NCBI GenBank assembly: GCA_015060535.1
Contig: SUYH01000006.1
Span: forward strand, 1-64,000
Direction of reading: 5' to 3'
Length of the DNA stretch: 64,000 nucleotides
Source of the DNA: Prevotella sp.
GTDB taxonomy: Bacteria > Bacteroidota > Bacteroidia > Bacteroidales > Bacteroidaceae
Below, in pieces: positions 1 through 7,260 of the stretch; position 1 is the stretch's first letter; the number at the start of each line of letters is the position of its first letter. Below the pieces are notes generated by a model, which worked only from the letters and a program-made list of their open reading frames with translations, made no database searches and was not told the DNA's origin. The position numbers were made by a program, and so were the translations under genes.

Positions 1-90
1 CAAAACGAAAACCAAAACCAGGGTGGTAGCACCAATACCGGTGGCGGCAACTCAGGCGGTAGCGCAGGCTTCGAGACAGGAGGAGAGTAG
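1..90 (+). CDS. C-terminal tail of a probable HU-like DNA-binding protein (partial)
   Basis: An open frame runs from the window edge to a TAG at 88-90. It encodes 29 residues rich in Gly, Asn, Ser and Gln, ending FETGGE. Only this low-complexity tail is visible, so there is no direct domain evidence. The call rests on context: in Bacteroidota the smalltalk micro-protein that follows at 143 is usually preceded by an HU-related DNA-binding protein with a Gly/Asn-rich C-terminal extension. A hairpin at 93-122 separates the two genes. It could be any protein with a disordered tail. Confidence 0.45.
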   Translation, partial: QNENQNQGGSTNTGGGNSGGSAGFETGGE

Positions 91-92
91 TA

Positions 93-122
93 AAAGGTTA
101 GCGCCTGCGGGCGCAACCTTTT
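93..122. repeat. GC-rich hairpin between the HU-like gene and smalltalk
   Basis: The arms AAAAGGTT and AACCTTTT enclose a second stem of GCGCC with GGCGC, with one bulged A. It may be a weak terminator, an attenuator or a repetitive palindrome. There is no separate T run on either side beyond the arms. Confidence 0.5.
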
Positions 123-123
123 A

Positions 124-151
124 GAAGTAGGAAGTAGGAAGTATGAAGAAA
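124..151 (+). repeat. heptamer repeat overlapping the smalltalk start
   Basis: Four tandem 7-bp units (GAAGTAG, GAAGTAG, GAAGTAT, GAAGAAA) run through the ribosome-entry region into the first codons of smalltalk. The ATG at 143 lies across the third and fourth units. Confidence 0.75.
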
Positions 152-235
152 GAAACTTGGAAATTGATTGTGCAGATTCTGATATCGATTCTGACTGCAC
201 TGGGAACGACGCTGGGAGTGACGTCGTGTATGTAA
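143..235 (+). CDS. smalltalk family micro-protein (30 aa)
   Basis: This 30-residue ORF begins MKKETWK, continues as one hydrophobic helix of about 15 residues (Ile, Leu, Thr, Ala), and ends TSCM. This is the pattern of the 'smalltalk' proteins of Bacteroidota, whose function is unknown. It may insert in the membrane. The Cys next to the C-terminus is typical of the family. A hairpin terminator follows directly. The usual neighbours are an HU-related protein upstream (tail visible at 1-90) and an N-acetylmuramoyl-L-alanine amidase downstream. The amidase is missing here: after the terminator the sequence runs into palindromes and the guaA-derived repeat. Confidence 0.85.
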   Translation: MKKETWKLIVQILISILTALGTTLGVTSCM

Positions 236-241
236 AGAAAG

Positions 242-274
242 AAGGCTGGGCAAATAAATGCTCAGCCTTTTTTT
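242..274 (+). terminator. rho-independent terminator of smalltalk
   Basis: The stem AAGGCTGGGC pairs with GCTCAGCCTT (one G-U pair) around an 8-nt loop and is followed by a run of T. Confidence 0.85.
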
Positions 275-370
275 GACGTATGCGGGACAGTCCCCCAGTG
301 CTGCTCGCAGCACAGATGGGACAGTCCCGGGGTGGGTTACTCCCACTCGATTGTTGCGGGTGGCTCTGTT
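258..370. other. gene-free gap with nested palindromes
   Basis: I see no gene here. The gap holds two copies of the self-complementary GGGACAGTCCC (284-294 and 318-328) that flank a hairpin GTGCTG/CAGCAC (298-313), then the guaA-tail repeat at 337-365. ORFs read through this stretch are shadows. Confidence 0.7.
337..365. repeat. 29-bp copy of the guaA 3' end (att-like, distal)
   Basis: This is an exact copy of the last 29 bp of guaA (the codons for PPATIEWE and the stop, read on the minus strand). It starts TTACTCCCACTCGATT. It lies 5 bp beyond the stop of the lipoprotein gene at 371. With the copy at 2562-2590 it frames exactly one gene. The 3' end of guaA is a known integration site for genomic islands in bacteria, so this looks like an attachment-site duplication. 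Confidence 0.85.
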
Positions 371-2536
371 TTATTTCTTGCCTATCTCTCTTGGAAACGT
401 GAATGGCTTATGTTTCTTATTCACGGCTTCATCGTTGGTGAACCACTTGATGGTGTACTTCTCGATGCCCAGCTCTTTCGCTCTGTATTCTATCATTTCG
501 CGTAATTGGCTGTCTTTCTTCAGTATGTTCGTGGCAACGCCCACGTTATACTTGATGACATCGACACCGTTGTTCGTTGCTTCTGCCAGATTGAACTTAT
601 TACTGAACATAGTGGGATTGACAACCTCTCTCAGGTAGGCGAGGAATTTATCCCTTGCATCGCCATTCAGATTTTTGCCAGAGACACGGAGATCGCAGTA
701 CCATTCCTTCTTGAAGCGGCGAGGGGCTGACAAGGTGTGTGTTTCATCATAATTACAGCCAAAGTAAAAACAATTGCTCCATTTTTTATTCGCAGTTACA
801 AAACGTGCCTTGGTCCGGTTATTTCTATACCAATACAATTTGTATTGTCCCGAAGGATTCTTTACTGACCAACATACCTTGTTGGTGATGTCGATGTCGT
901 TGGTCAGGGTAGGCGCTGCCATTTCATGCCAGAACTTATCCCAAATGATATCAGGAGTATGGCCTTCTTCGTAAGTCCATGTCACCGCAGCGCCGTCGGT
1001 GTTCCTCTTGATGGCCAGGTCTTTGCTGACCTGCGACGTACTCATGGTGAAGGACGTAGAGTGGCTTGTGGTATTGGATTCCGAATAGCCCCAATTGAAA
1101 CCGACACTGCCTTGGCCTGTCGCATTGGAACCACTCATACCAGCGTTACCACCAATGCTTCCACCAATGCTCCAACCTGATGTATGCGAGGTGGCGTCGG
1201 TGGAGCCGATGGCGATGGTCTCCGTACTTTGGTTGTTGTCGGTGCTGGGCAGGCTCTTCTCTACCTGAATGTCGCCAGCGCCTGTGAGCTTCATCGTATG
1301 ACGAGAATAGGAGAGCCAACTACCGTAATAGAAGGCCCAGTCTGAGCCATTGCTTTCCCAACCTTCAATACTATATTTCTTAGGCACGTCCGCATAAATA
1401 TCACCAACTATATGCTTTTTTTCCGTAGTGTACATCCATTTCTCCTTGTCATAGGGTCCCAAATAGAGTGTTTTGCTCTTATCCGAATTTTCACCGCCCA
1501 TACGGATATGGTGGTTTTCCTCTACATAGTAGAAATCGCGGTTGCTGCCAAAGTCATGGACGCTCCACGAACGGATGGTGGTGTTGGAGGCGTTTTTACG
1601 GTTGTATTTCCTGCCTTGATCATCGCGAGCGTTCAGCGAACCGGTAATGGTAAACTCGTCGGTACATGACATCATAGAGTTAATTACCTCATTGGCTTCG
1701 GCTCTGCGGCGAGCATTTGCTGCCTCGGGCTGCTGGGTCTGGGCCTTCTCCTGCTCCTTGGCGTTCAGCCACTCGGCAACGCCGTCGGCCAGATGACCGC
1801 AATGATAAGCATCCAGTAATACCTTCTCCTTATGCTCAACGGTCGTCTCTTGCCCCTGCTCGTCTTCCATCTTGCTTTCGAAAGTCATCTCCTCGCTGTA
1901 GGGGGGAATCAGATAGTTGGCATTGATGGAGAAAACAACGAGTTCTTCAATCACGGTGTTTTCGTCAACCTCTGCGGCTCTGTTGGTCATGGCAAAGGCA
2001 TTGTTGACCTTGCGCACCATGTCGCCGTCATTGCGGCTGCTGCTGGCTGCTGGTTCGTCATCAGCCCCCTCGACACCGTTCTCCTTCAGAATGGCGTTCT
2101 GAACTTTCTCGAACTGGTCGTCCAAAGACACGGCAAAGAAAAATGCATTTCCGAACTTGGGGCGTTGAAGGGCGACGTATCCGCCATTAAAGAGGACACG
2201 GGCCATCGCGAAATAATCGTCCTCCGTCAACGACTTTATCTGACTGTCGTCCAACAGGACGAGCTTCGTGTTGTCGTCGATGGCAGTGGTGGTTGTCGCA
2301 AGACGCTTGATCAGGGCTGTGGCCACCGTATTCTCGTCGAACTGGCTCAGTACGGCGGTAGGCATGTCGGCAGTCACCTTCACCTCCAGCTGGTCGGTGG
2401 TAGGCTCTACATAGGACTCTGTCGTTTCTCCGGGAACAACATCCGCTGAATTGTCATTGTTGGCAACGCAGGAAACGAGCACACTGGAACCGCAAACGAG
2501 GATGGCGGCGAGCATCCAATTCAAATACCTTTTCAT
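371..2536 (-). CDS. lipoprotein with leukocidin-like stem region (721 aa)
   Basis: The N-terminus is a lipoprotein signal with lipobox LVSC (Cys23), so export and lipid anchoring are likely. Residues 30-300 show no motif I recognise. Residues about 440-520 are rich in Gly, Ser and Thr in alternating pattern (WSIGGSIGGN, then GYSESNTT, then AAVTWTYEE). This resembles the pre-stem and following strand of leukocidin/haemolysin beta-pore-forming toxins. The C-terminal 190 residues are Trp/Tyr-rich. A contact-dependent or secreted antibacterial pore former is possible, but this is inference; a surface adhesin is the alternative. No promoter is visible in the 25 bp before the ATG, so it probably depends on read-through from guaA. 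It is the only gene between the two guaA-tail repeats. Confidence 0.5.
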   Translation of the reverse strand: MKRYLNWMLAAILVCGSSVLVSCVANNDNSADVVPGETTESYVEPTTDQLEVKVTADMPTAVLSQFDENTVATALIKRLATTTTAIDDNTKLVLLDDSQIKSLTEDDYFAMARVLFNGGYVALQRPKFGNAFFFAVSLDDQFEKVQNAILKENGVEGADDEPAASSSRNDGDMVRKVNNAFAMTNRAAEVDENTVIEELVVFSINANYLIPPYSEEMTFESKMEDEQGQETTVEHKEKVLLDAYHCGHLADGVAEWLNAKEQEKAQTQQPEAANARRRAEANEVINSMMSCTDEFTITGSLNARDDQGRKYNRKNASNTTIRSWSVHDFGSNRDFYYVEENHHIRMGGENSDKSKTLYLGPYDKEKWMYTTEKKHIVGDIYADVPKKYSIEGWESNGSDWAFYYGSWLSYSRHTMKLTGAGDIQVEKSLPSTDNNQSTETIAIGSTDATSHTSGWSIGGSIGGNAGMSGSNATGQGSVGFNWGYSESNTTSHSTSFTMSTSQVSKDLAIKRNTDGAAVTWTYEEGHTPDIIWDKFWHEMAAPTLTNDIDITNKVCWSVKNPSGQYKLYWYRNNRTKARFVTANKKWSNCFYFGCNYDETHTLSAPRRFKKEWYCDLRVSGKNLNGDARDKFLAYLREVVNPTMFSNKFNLAEATNNGVDVIKYNVGVATNILKKDSQLREMIEYRAKELGIEKYTIKWFTNDEAVNKKHKPFTFPREIGKK

Positions 2537-2561
2537 AATTCTTAGTTAATATTATTGTAAA

Positions 2562-2590
2562 TTACTCCCACTCGATTGTTGCGGGTGGCT
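2562..2590. repeat. 29-bp guaA 3' end (att-like, proximal)
   Basis: These are the final 29 bp of the intact guaA, identical to 337-365. Beyond them the copies differ (CTGTT versus TTGAC on the guaA-internal side), apart from a chance TG match. Confidence 0.85.
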
Positions 2591-4127
2591 TTGACGAGAT
2601 GTCGTAGCAGACGCGGTTGACACCACGGACCTTGTTGATGATCTCGTTGGAGACACGGGCCATGAAGTCGTAAGGCAGATGGGCCCAGTCGGCAGTCATG
2701 GCGTCGGTAGAGGTGACGGCACGGAGGGCTACCGGGTGTTCGTAGGTGCGCTCGTCGCCCATGACACCGACACTGCGGACGGTAGAGAGGAGGATGGCGC
2801 CTGCCTGCCATACCTTATTATATAATGTCTCGCCATCGGTATCGACATACTCACGGAGTCCGCGGATGTAGATATCGTCGGCATCTTGCAGGATACGTAC
2901 CTTCTCGGGGGTGATATCGCCCAGGATACGGACAGCAAGGCCGGGACCGGGGAAGGGATGACGGGTGATGAGGTGTTCGGGCATGCCGAGCTGGCGACCG
3001 ACACGACGAACCTCGTCCTTGAAGAGCCACTTCAGCGGCTCGCAGAGCTGCAGGTGCATCTCCTTAGGCAGTCCGCCGACATTGTGATGGCTCTTGATGA
3101 CCTTACCTGTGATATTGAGCGACTCGATGCGGTCGGGGTAGATGGTGCCCTGAGCCAACCAACGGGCATCGGTAATCTTACGTGCCTCGGCATTAAACAC
3201 TTCGACGAAGTCGCGACCGATAATCTTACGCTTCTGCTCAGGATCGGTGACTCCAGCCAAATCGGAGAAGAACTTCTGGCTGGCATCGACACCAATGACA
3301 TTCAGACCCAGACAGCGATAGTCGTCCATCACCTGGGTGAACTCGTTCTTACGCAGCATGCCATGATCGACGAAGATACAGGTGAGGCGGTTGCCAATGG
3401 CGCGGTTCAACAATACGGCAGCGACAGAGCTGTCGACACCTCCGGAGAGGCCCAGGATGACACGATCGTCGCCCAGCTGTGCCTTCAGTTCGGCAACGGT
3501 GCTATCGACAAACGAGGCGGCACTCCACTCCTGCTTGCTGCCGCAGATGTCAACGACGAAATTCTGAAGGAGCTGCTTGCCCTGAAGGGTGTGGAACACC
3601 TCGGGGTGGAACTGGACGGCCCAAACTGAAGCCTCACCCCGACCCTCTCCAAGAGGCGAGGGAGACCAATAAGCGGCATTTTTAACGTCGTTGGTGGAGC
3701 CGATAACCTCAAAGCCGTCGGGGATTGCGGTGATGGTATCGCCATGCGACATCCACACCTGCGAGCCGATTTCGAAGCCCTTGAAGAGCGGATTGGTGGT
3801 GTCGACACTCTGGAGATGGGCACGACCGTACTCACGGCTGTCGCTCTTCTCCACCTTGCCACCCAGGGAGTAAGAGAGGTACTGTGCACCATAGCAGATG
3901 CCTAATACGGGAATCTTGCCCAGGAAGGGGGTGAGATCTGGCTTGAAGCCCTCGGGATCGTGGACAGAGAATGGCGATCCGCTCAGGATGACACCAATGA
4001 CGGAATCGTCGCCTACGGGAAACTTGTTGTAGGGCAGGATTTCGCAGAAGGTGTCGAGTTCGCGCACACGACGGCCAATGAGCTGCGTGGTCTGCGAACC
4101 GAAGTCGAGAATAATGATTTTCTGCAT
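2562..4127 (-). CDS. guaA: GMP synthase (glutamine-hydrolysing)
   Basis: It converts XMP to GMP with glutamine and ATP. The N-terminal class I glutamine amidotransferase domain has Cys78 in GICYGAQ and His174 in VQFHPEV. The ATP pyrophosphatase domain has the P-loop SGGVDS at 228-233, and the dimerisation domain ends PPATIEWE. At 521 aa it is slightly long. The excess is explained by an insert near residues 154-167 ([13 protein letters not shown]) encoded by a GC-rich palindromic repeat, placed between the amidotransferase strands and the catalytic His. It follows the MurU-like gene by 4 bp on the same strand. Its 3' end is duplicated at 337-365. Confidence 0.97.
   Translation of the reverse strand: MQKIIILDFGSQTTQLIGRRVRELDTFCEILPYNKFPVGDDSVIGVILSGSPFSVHDPEGFKPDLTPFLGKIPVLGICYGAQYLSYSLGGKVEKSDSREYGRAHLQSVDTTNPLFKGFEIGSQVWMSHGDTITAIPDGFEVIGSTNDVKNAAYWSPSPLGEGRGEASVWAVQFHPEVFHTLQGKQLLQNFVVDICGSKQEWSAASFVDSTVAELKAQLGDDRVILGLSGGVDSSVAAVLLNRAIGNRLTCIFVDHGMLRKNEFTQVMDDYRCLGLNVIGVDASQKFFSDLAGVTDPEQKRKIIGRDFVEVFNAEARKITDARWLAQGTIYPDRIESLNITGKVIKSHHNVGGLPKEMHLQLCEPLKWLFKDEVRRVGRQLGMPEHLITRHPFPGPGLAVRILGDITPEKVRILQDADDIYIRGLREYVDTDGETLYNKVWQAGAILLSTVRSVGVMGDERTYEHPVALRAVTSTDAMTADWAHLPYDFMARVSNEIINKVRGVNRVCYDISSKPPATIEWE
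3630..3667. repeat. GC-rich palindromic insert inside guaA
   Basis: The stretch contains CCCTCTCCAAGAGGCGAGGG, an imperfect palindrome, read on the minus strand as [13 protein letters not shown]. Related phrases occur at 22178-22212 (tatA tail) and around groS/groL (12143-12271). I infer an in-frame repeat insertion because GMP synthases do not normally carry this peptide before the AVQFHPE motif. Confidence 0.6.
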
Positions 4128-4131
4128 GTTG

Positions 4132-4929
4132 CTATATTTGTGTGATAAATGTTTCTGCTTGTTCCAACGAGTCTAACTTGCCGACGTCGAGGAGACGGAG
4201 GTCGGGCTTCACCAAGCCTACGATGTGGGCACGATGGCACACGGAGAGGTAGAAGTCGATGATGCCAAACTTATCGGGGAAGCGATCCATCAGGGGGAAC
4301 AGACGGGGCGAGAAGCTATGGATGCCACTGAACGCGAAGGCGTTTAATTTAGAGGTGAGAGGTGAGTGGTTAGAGGTGAGAGGAATGACTTGCAGATTGT
4401 CGTCGATGGTTAAATCAGACTCACGCAGCCAGGGGAAAGGGCTCTTGATTTCGCCCGTCTCGATGTTGATCCAACCCATCAGTCGCATGGCATTGTCGAA
4501 GAGCAGGTAGCGCTTGGTCTTGCGGGGGCTGACCAGCAGGACGGCATCTTCATCAGCCTGATGCTGACGGGCGAGCCAACCATAGTCTACATTGTCGAGG
4601 ATATCGACATTATGGAGCAAGATGGGCGACTCGTCGCTGAACAGCGGCTGGGCCTTCTTCAGTCCGCCACCGGTCTCCAACAACTGCTCGGTCTCGTCGC
4701 TGAAACGCACCAGCGGGGCATAGTCCTGCTGAGCGACATAGTCACGGATCTGCTGAGCGAAGTGATGGATATTGATGACAAAGCGGTCGTAGCCCTGCGA
4801 CTGCAACTTACGGACGTTCCACTCCAACAGGGGCTTGCCACCAACAGGCACCAAGGCCTTGGGCATCGTGTCGGTCAGGGGCTTCAGACGGGTGCCCAGA
4901 CCTGCCGCGAGAATCATAGCCTGTTTCAT
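4132..4929 (-). CDS. murU: MurNAc-1-phosphate uridylyltransferase-like nucleotidyltransferase
   Basis: This is a 265-aa sugar-phosphate nucleotidyltransferase. The N-terminal motif [16 protein letters not shown] plus [14 protein letters not shown] binds the nucleotide, and HNVDIL (about residues 106-111) supplies the metal-binding Asp. The small size and the 4-bp overlap with the AmgK-like kinase gene match the AmgK-MurU salvage pair that turns MurNAc into UDP-MurNAc, bypassing MurA. Residues about 183-194 ([12 protein letters not shown]) are encoded by five tandem heptamers and look like an in-frame repeat expansion in a surface loop. It is co-transcribed with the kinase and guaA. The substrate is inferred from the pairing; another hexose-1-phosphate is possible. 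Confidence 0.75.
   Translation of the reverse strand: MKQAMILAAGLGTRLKPLTDTMPKALVPVGGKPLLEWNVRKLQSQGYDRFVINIHHFAQQIRDYVAQQDYAPLVRFSDETEQLLETGGGLKKAQPLFSDESPILLHNVDILDNVDYGWLARQHQADEDAVLLVSPRKTKRYLLFDNAMRLMGWINIETGEIKSPFPWLRESDLTIDDNLQVIPLTSNHSPLTSKLNAFAFSGIHSFSPRLFPLMDRFPDKFGIIDFYLSVCHRAHIVGLVKPDLRLLDVGKLDSLEQAETFITQI
4349..4383. repeat. five heptamers inside the murU-like gene
   Basis: Plus-strand units are TTAGAGG, TGAGAGG, TGAGTGG, TTAGAGG and TGAGAGG (35 bp). The reading frame is kept because the neighbouring bases compensate. Confidence 0.8.
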
Positions 4930-6461
4930 ACGGCAGGCAGCGTTTGGGTGATACCTTGTTCGCGATGGCAGATGCGCACCTCGATACCAAACTTCTCATG
5001 GATATGCTCAGCCAAATGCTGGGCGGAGTAGACGCTGCGATGCTGACCACCGGTACAACCGAAGCAGAACATCAGCGAGGTGAAGCCACGCTGGATGTAA
5101 CGACGCACATGGGCATCGGCCAGCTTATAGACGCTGTCGAGGAAGGTCAGGATCTCACCATCGTCCTCGAGGAAACGGATAACAGGCTCGTCCAATCCCG
5201 TCAGCTGCTTATAGGGCTCATAACGTCCGGGGTTATGCGTAGAGCGGCAGTCGAACACATAGCCACCACCATTGCCACTCTCATCCTCGGGGATGCTCTT
5301 GGTATAAGAGAAGCTGAACACCTTGACCACCAGCGGGCCTTGGGCGTCGTATTTCGAGAAGGTGGCAGGACCATCCTGGGGATGGGGCTTATAGGGGTTG
5401 AGGTCGGTCGTCTTGAATCCGTCAGCACGGGGTGCCGGAGCCTCAATCTGCTGGAACTTAGGCATGCGGGTCAGACGGTCGAGCACATCGGTCAGATAGG
5501 GATAGGGGAAGTTGCGCTCGTCGAGCAGTTCCCTGACGTTCTGCATGGCAGGGGGAATGGAGGCGATGAAGTGTGGCTTACGCTCGAAATAGCCTCGGAA
5601 ACCGTAGGCGCCTAATACCTGCAACATGCGGAAGAGCACAAACAGCGAGAGGCGGTCGACGAAAGCATGGGGATGAGGCACCTCGGTATAGAGCTTCAGC
5701 GCATTGTAGTATTCATAAACCAGTTCGCGACGCAGCTTATGCGGATATTTTGCAGAAGCCTGCCAGAGGAACGAGGCGACGTCGTAGTAGTAAGGTCCCT
5801 TGCGACCTCCCTGGAAGTCGATGAAATAGGGGTTGCCATTGCTGTCGAGCATGACATTGCGGGCCTGGAAATCACGATACAGGAAGCCCTGCGTGTCGCC
5901 TGCCGCCGTCAGGTCCTTGGCCAGCAAACGGAAATCGGCCTCGAGCTTCAACTCATGGAAATCGAGCTCGGTAGCCTTCAGGAAACAGTACTTGAAATAG
6001 TTCAGGTCGAACAGCACCGAATCGGTATCGAACGCAGGCTGGGGATAGCAGTTGGAGAAATCCAACTCCTGGGCACCCAGCAACTGGATCTTAGGCAGCA
6101 CACGGATGGTGCGCTTCAGCAGCTCCTGCTCCTTCAGCGTATAACGGCCGCCAGCCTCACGACCACCACGAATGGCGTCGAACAGCGAGATGCTGCCCAG
6201 GTCGCTCTCGATATATCGCAACTCATCGTCGCTCACGGCCAGCATTTCAGGCACGGGCAACTGGTGCTTCGAGAAGTGCTTGCACAGATACACAAAAGCG
6301 TGGTTCTCGTCGCGACTCGTACCGATGCAACCTACCACGCTTAGTCCCTGACTATCGGTCAGACGATAGTACTCGCGATTGCTGCCAGCAACAGGCAGCT
6401 TCGCTACGTTTTGGGGCTCTGCCCCACTCCATTGCTGATATAGCTCTACTAGTTTCTGCAT
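4926..6461 (-). CDS. AmgK-like sugar kinase fused to RapZ C-terminal domain
   Basis: Residues 1-340 form an aminoglycoside-phosphotransferase-like kinase with the catalytic loop LYRDFQARNVML (Asp197, Asn202) and metal-binding FIDFQGG (Asp215). AmgK of this fold phosphorylates MurNAc at the anomeric carbon. Residues about 375-505 match the C-terminal domain of RapZ: DCRSTHNPGR, TGLDEPV, then the phosphate-binding GCTGGQHRSV (468-477). In E. coli that domain binds GlcN6P and the small RNA GlmZ. Here the RapZ ATPase half is replaced by the kinase. The 4-bp overlap with the murU-like gene implies coupled translation. A promoter TACCTTTG sits only 9 bp upstream of the ATG. Confidence 0.8.
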   Translation of the reverse strand: MQKLVELYQQWSGAEPQNVAKLPVAGSNREYYRLTDSQGLSVVGCIGTSRDENHAFVYLCKHFSKHQLPVPEMLAVSDDELRYIESDLGSISLFDAIRGGREAGGRYTLKEQELLKRTIRVLPKIQLLGAQELDFSNCYPQPAFDTDSVLFDLNYFKYCFLKATELDFHELKLEADFRLLAKDLTAAGDTQGFLYRDFQARNVMLDSNGNPYFIDFQGGRKGPYYYDVASFLWQASAKYPHKLRRELVYEYYNALKLYTEVPHPHAFVDRLSLFVLFRMLQVLGAYGFRGYFERKPHFIASIPPAMQNVRELLDERNFPYPYLTDVLDRLTRMPKFQQIEAPAPRADGFKTTDLNPYKPHPQDGPATFSKYDAQGPLVVKVFSFSYTKSIPEDESGNGGGYVFDCRSTHNPGRYEPYKQLTGLDEPVIRFLEDDGEILTFLDSVYKLADAHVRRYIQRGFTSLMFCFGCTGGQHRSVYSAQHLAEHIHEKFGIEVRICHREQGITQTLPAV

Positions 6462-6470
6462 AACTGGCTA

Positions 6471-6478
6471 CAAAGGTA
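6471..6478 (-). promoter_or_regulatory. Bacteroidota -7 box of the amgK-murU-guaA operon
   Basis: TACCTTTG on the minus strand ends 9 bp before the ATG at 6461. The transcript leader would be only a few bases. Confidence 0.65.
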
Positions 6479-6489
6479 GTCATTTAAGT

Positions 6490-6517
6490 GAAGAATGAAG
6501 AGTGAAGAGTGAAGAAT
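6490..6517 (+). repeat. intergenic heptamer repeat
   Basis: Four 7-bp units: GAAGAAT, GAAGAGT, GAAGAGT and GAAGAAT, upstream of the amgK promoter. Confidence 0.75.
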
Positions 6518-6552
6518 TTATGGTCGCCTTGTTATTTTTTAACTTTTATTTC

Positions 6553-7257
6553 TCAGAGTATCTCCATCAGTTGGCGTAACTGCGTCACCTCATAGGTGAC
6601 TGGTTCGGCAGCGGGATAGTCGGGGAAACGGTTGAAATAGGCGGTATCCAGTCCGTAGCGCTTGGCACCCAGGATGTCCGTCTGGAAATTGTCGCCAATC
6701 ATGAGGGTTGTCGACTTCTGCGCCCCAGTTGTTTGAATGGCATAGTCGAAGAACAGCGGCGAGGGCTTGTTGACACCTGCATCCTCGCTGAGCACGATGG
6801 TGTCGAAATGGCAGTCGAGTCCGCAGGAGCGTAACTTCTTATACTGCACCTCATGGAACCCGTTGGAACACATGTGGAGCCGGTAGCCCTTGGCCTTCAG
6901 ATAGTCCATCAGCTCACGGGCACTCTCCACCAAGCCTGGCTTCGAGGAGCAGAGGTCGAGAAACAGATCACTGGCGTCCAGACAGTATTGCTCGGTAGGC
7001 TCCAGTCCGTCGCCATAACTCAGCGGACGACGGAAACGCTCGACAATCAAGTAGTCGCGAGTAATCTCACCACGCGAATAGCGGGTCCACAGGTCGATGT
7101 TAGCCTCCCAATAGCGGTCGTAGAACACCTGTGGATCGGGAAACCATCGTTCCAGATGCAGCGCATCAAAGAGTTCGCGAAGGGCAATGACCGAATTGCC
7201 ATGCGTATCATAAAGGGTATCATCGAAATCGATGAAGAGGTCGGTATACTGTTTCAT
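6553..7257 (-). CDS. YjjG-family HAD hydrolase (pyrimidine nucleotidase-like)
   Basis: This 234-aa haloacid-dehalogenase phosphatase has motif I DFDDTLYDT near the N-terminus (nucleophile Asp plus acid Asp), motif II in CSNGF, and motifs III/IV in NKPSP and MIGDNFQTDILGA. The helical cap between motifs I and II fits subclass I and the YjjG group, which clears non-canonical pyrimidine nucleotides in E. coli. Its start codon is 3 bp from the stop of the DUF4450 gene, so the two are probably co-transcribed. The substrate cannot be told from sequence. Confidence 0.8.
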   Translation of the reverse strand: MKQYTDLFIDFDDTLYDTHGNSVIALRELFDALHLERWFPDPQVFYDRYWEANIDLWTRYSRGEITRDYLIVERFRRPLSYGDGLEPTEQYCLDASDLFLDLCSSKPGLVESARELMDYLKAKGYRLHMCSNGFHEVQYKKLRSCGLDCHFDTIVLSEDAGVNKPSPLFFDYAIQTTGAQKSTTLMIGDNFQTDILGAKRYGLDTAYFNRFPDYPAAEPVTYEVTQLRQLMEIL

Positions 7258-7260
7258 CTG

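Noticed and set aside
1..2590. A complete integrative element at guaA
   Set aside because: No integrase, relaxase or replication gene is visible in the window; only repeats and one cargo gene can be supported.
2729..4240. Several ORFs of 60-250 codons opposite or out of frame to guaA
   Set aside because: They have no start context or motifs and overlap a complete GMP synthase.
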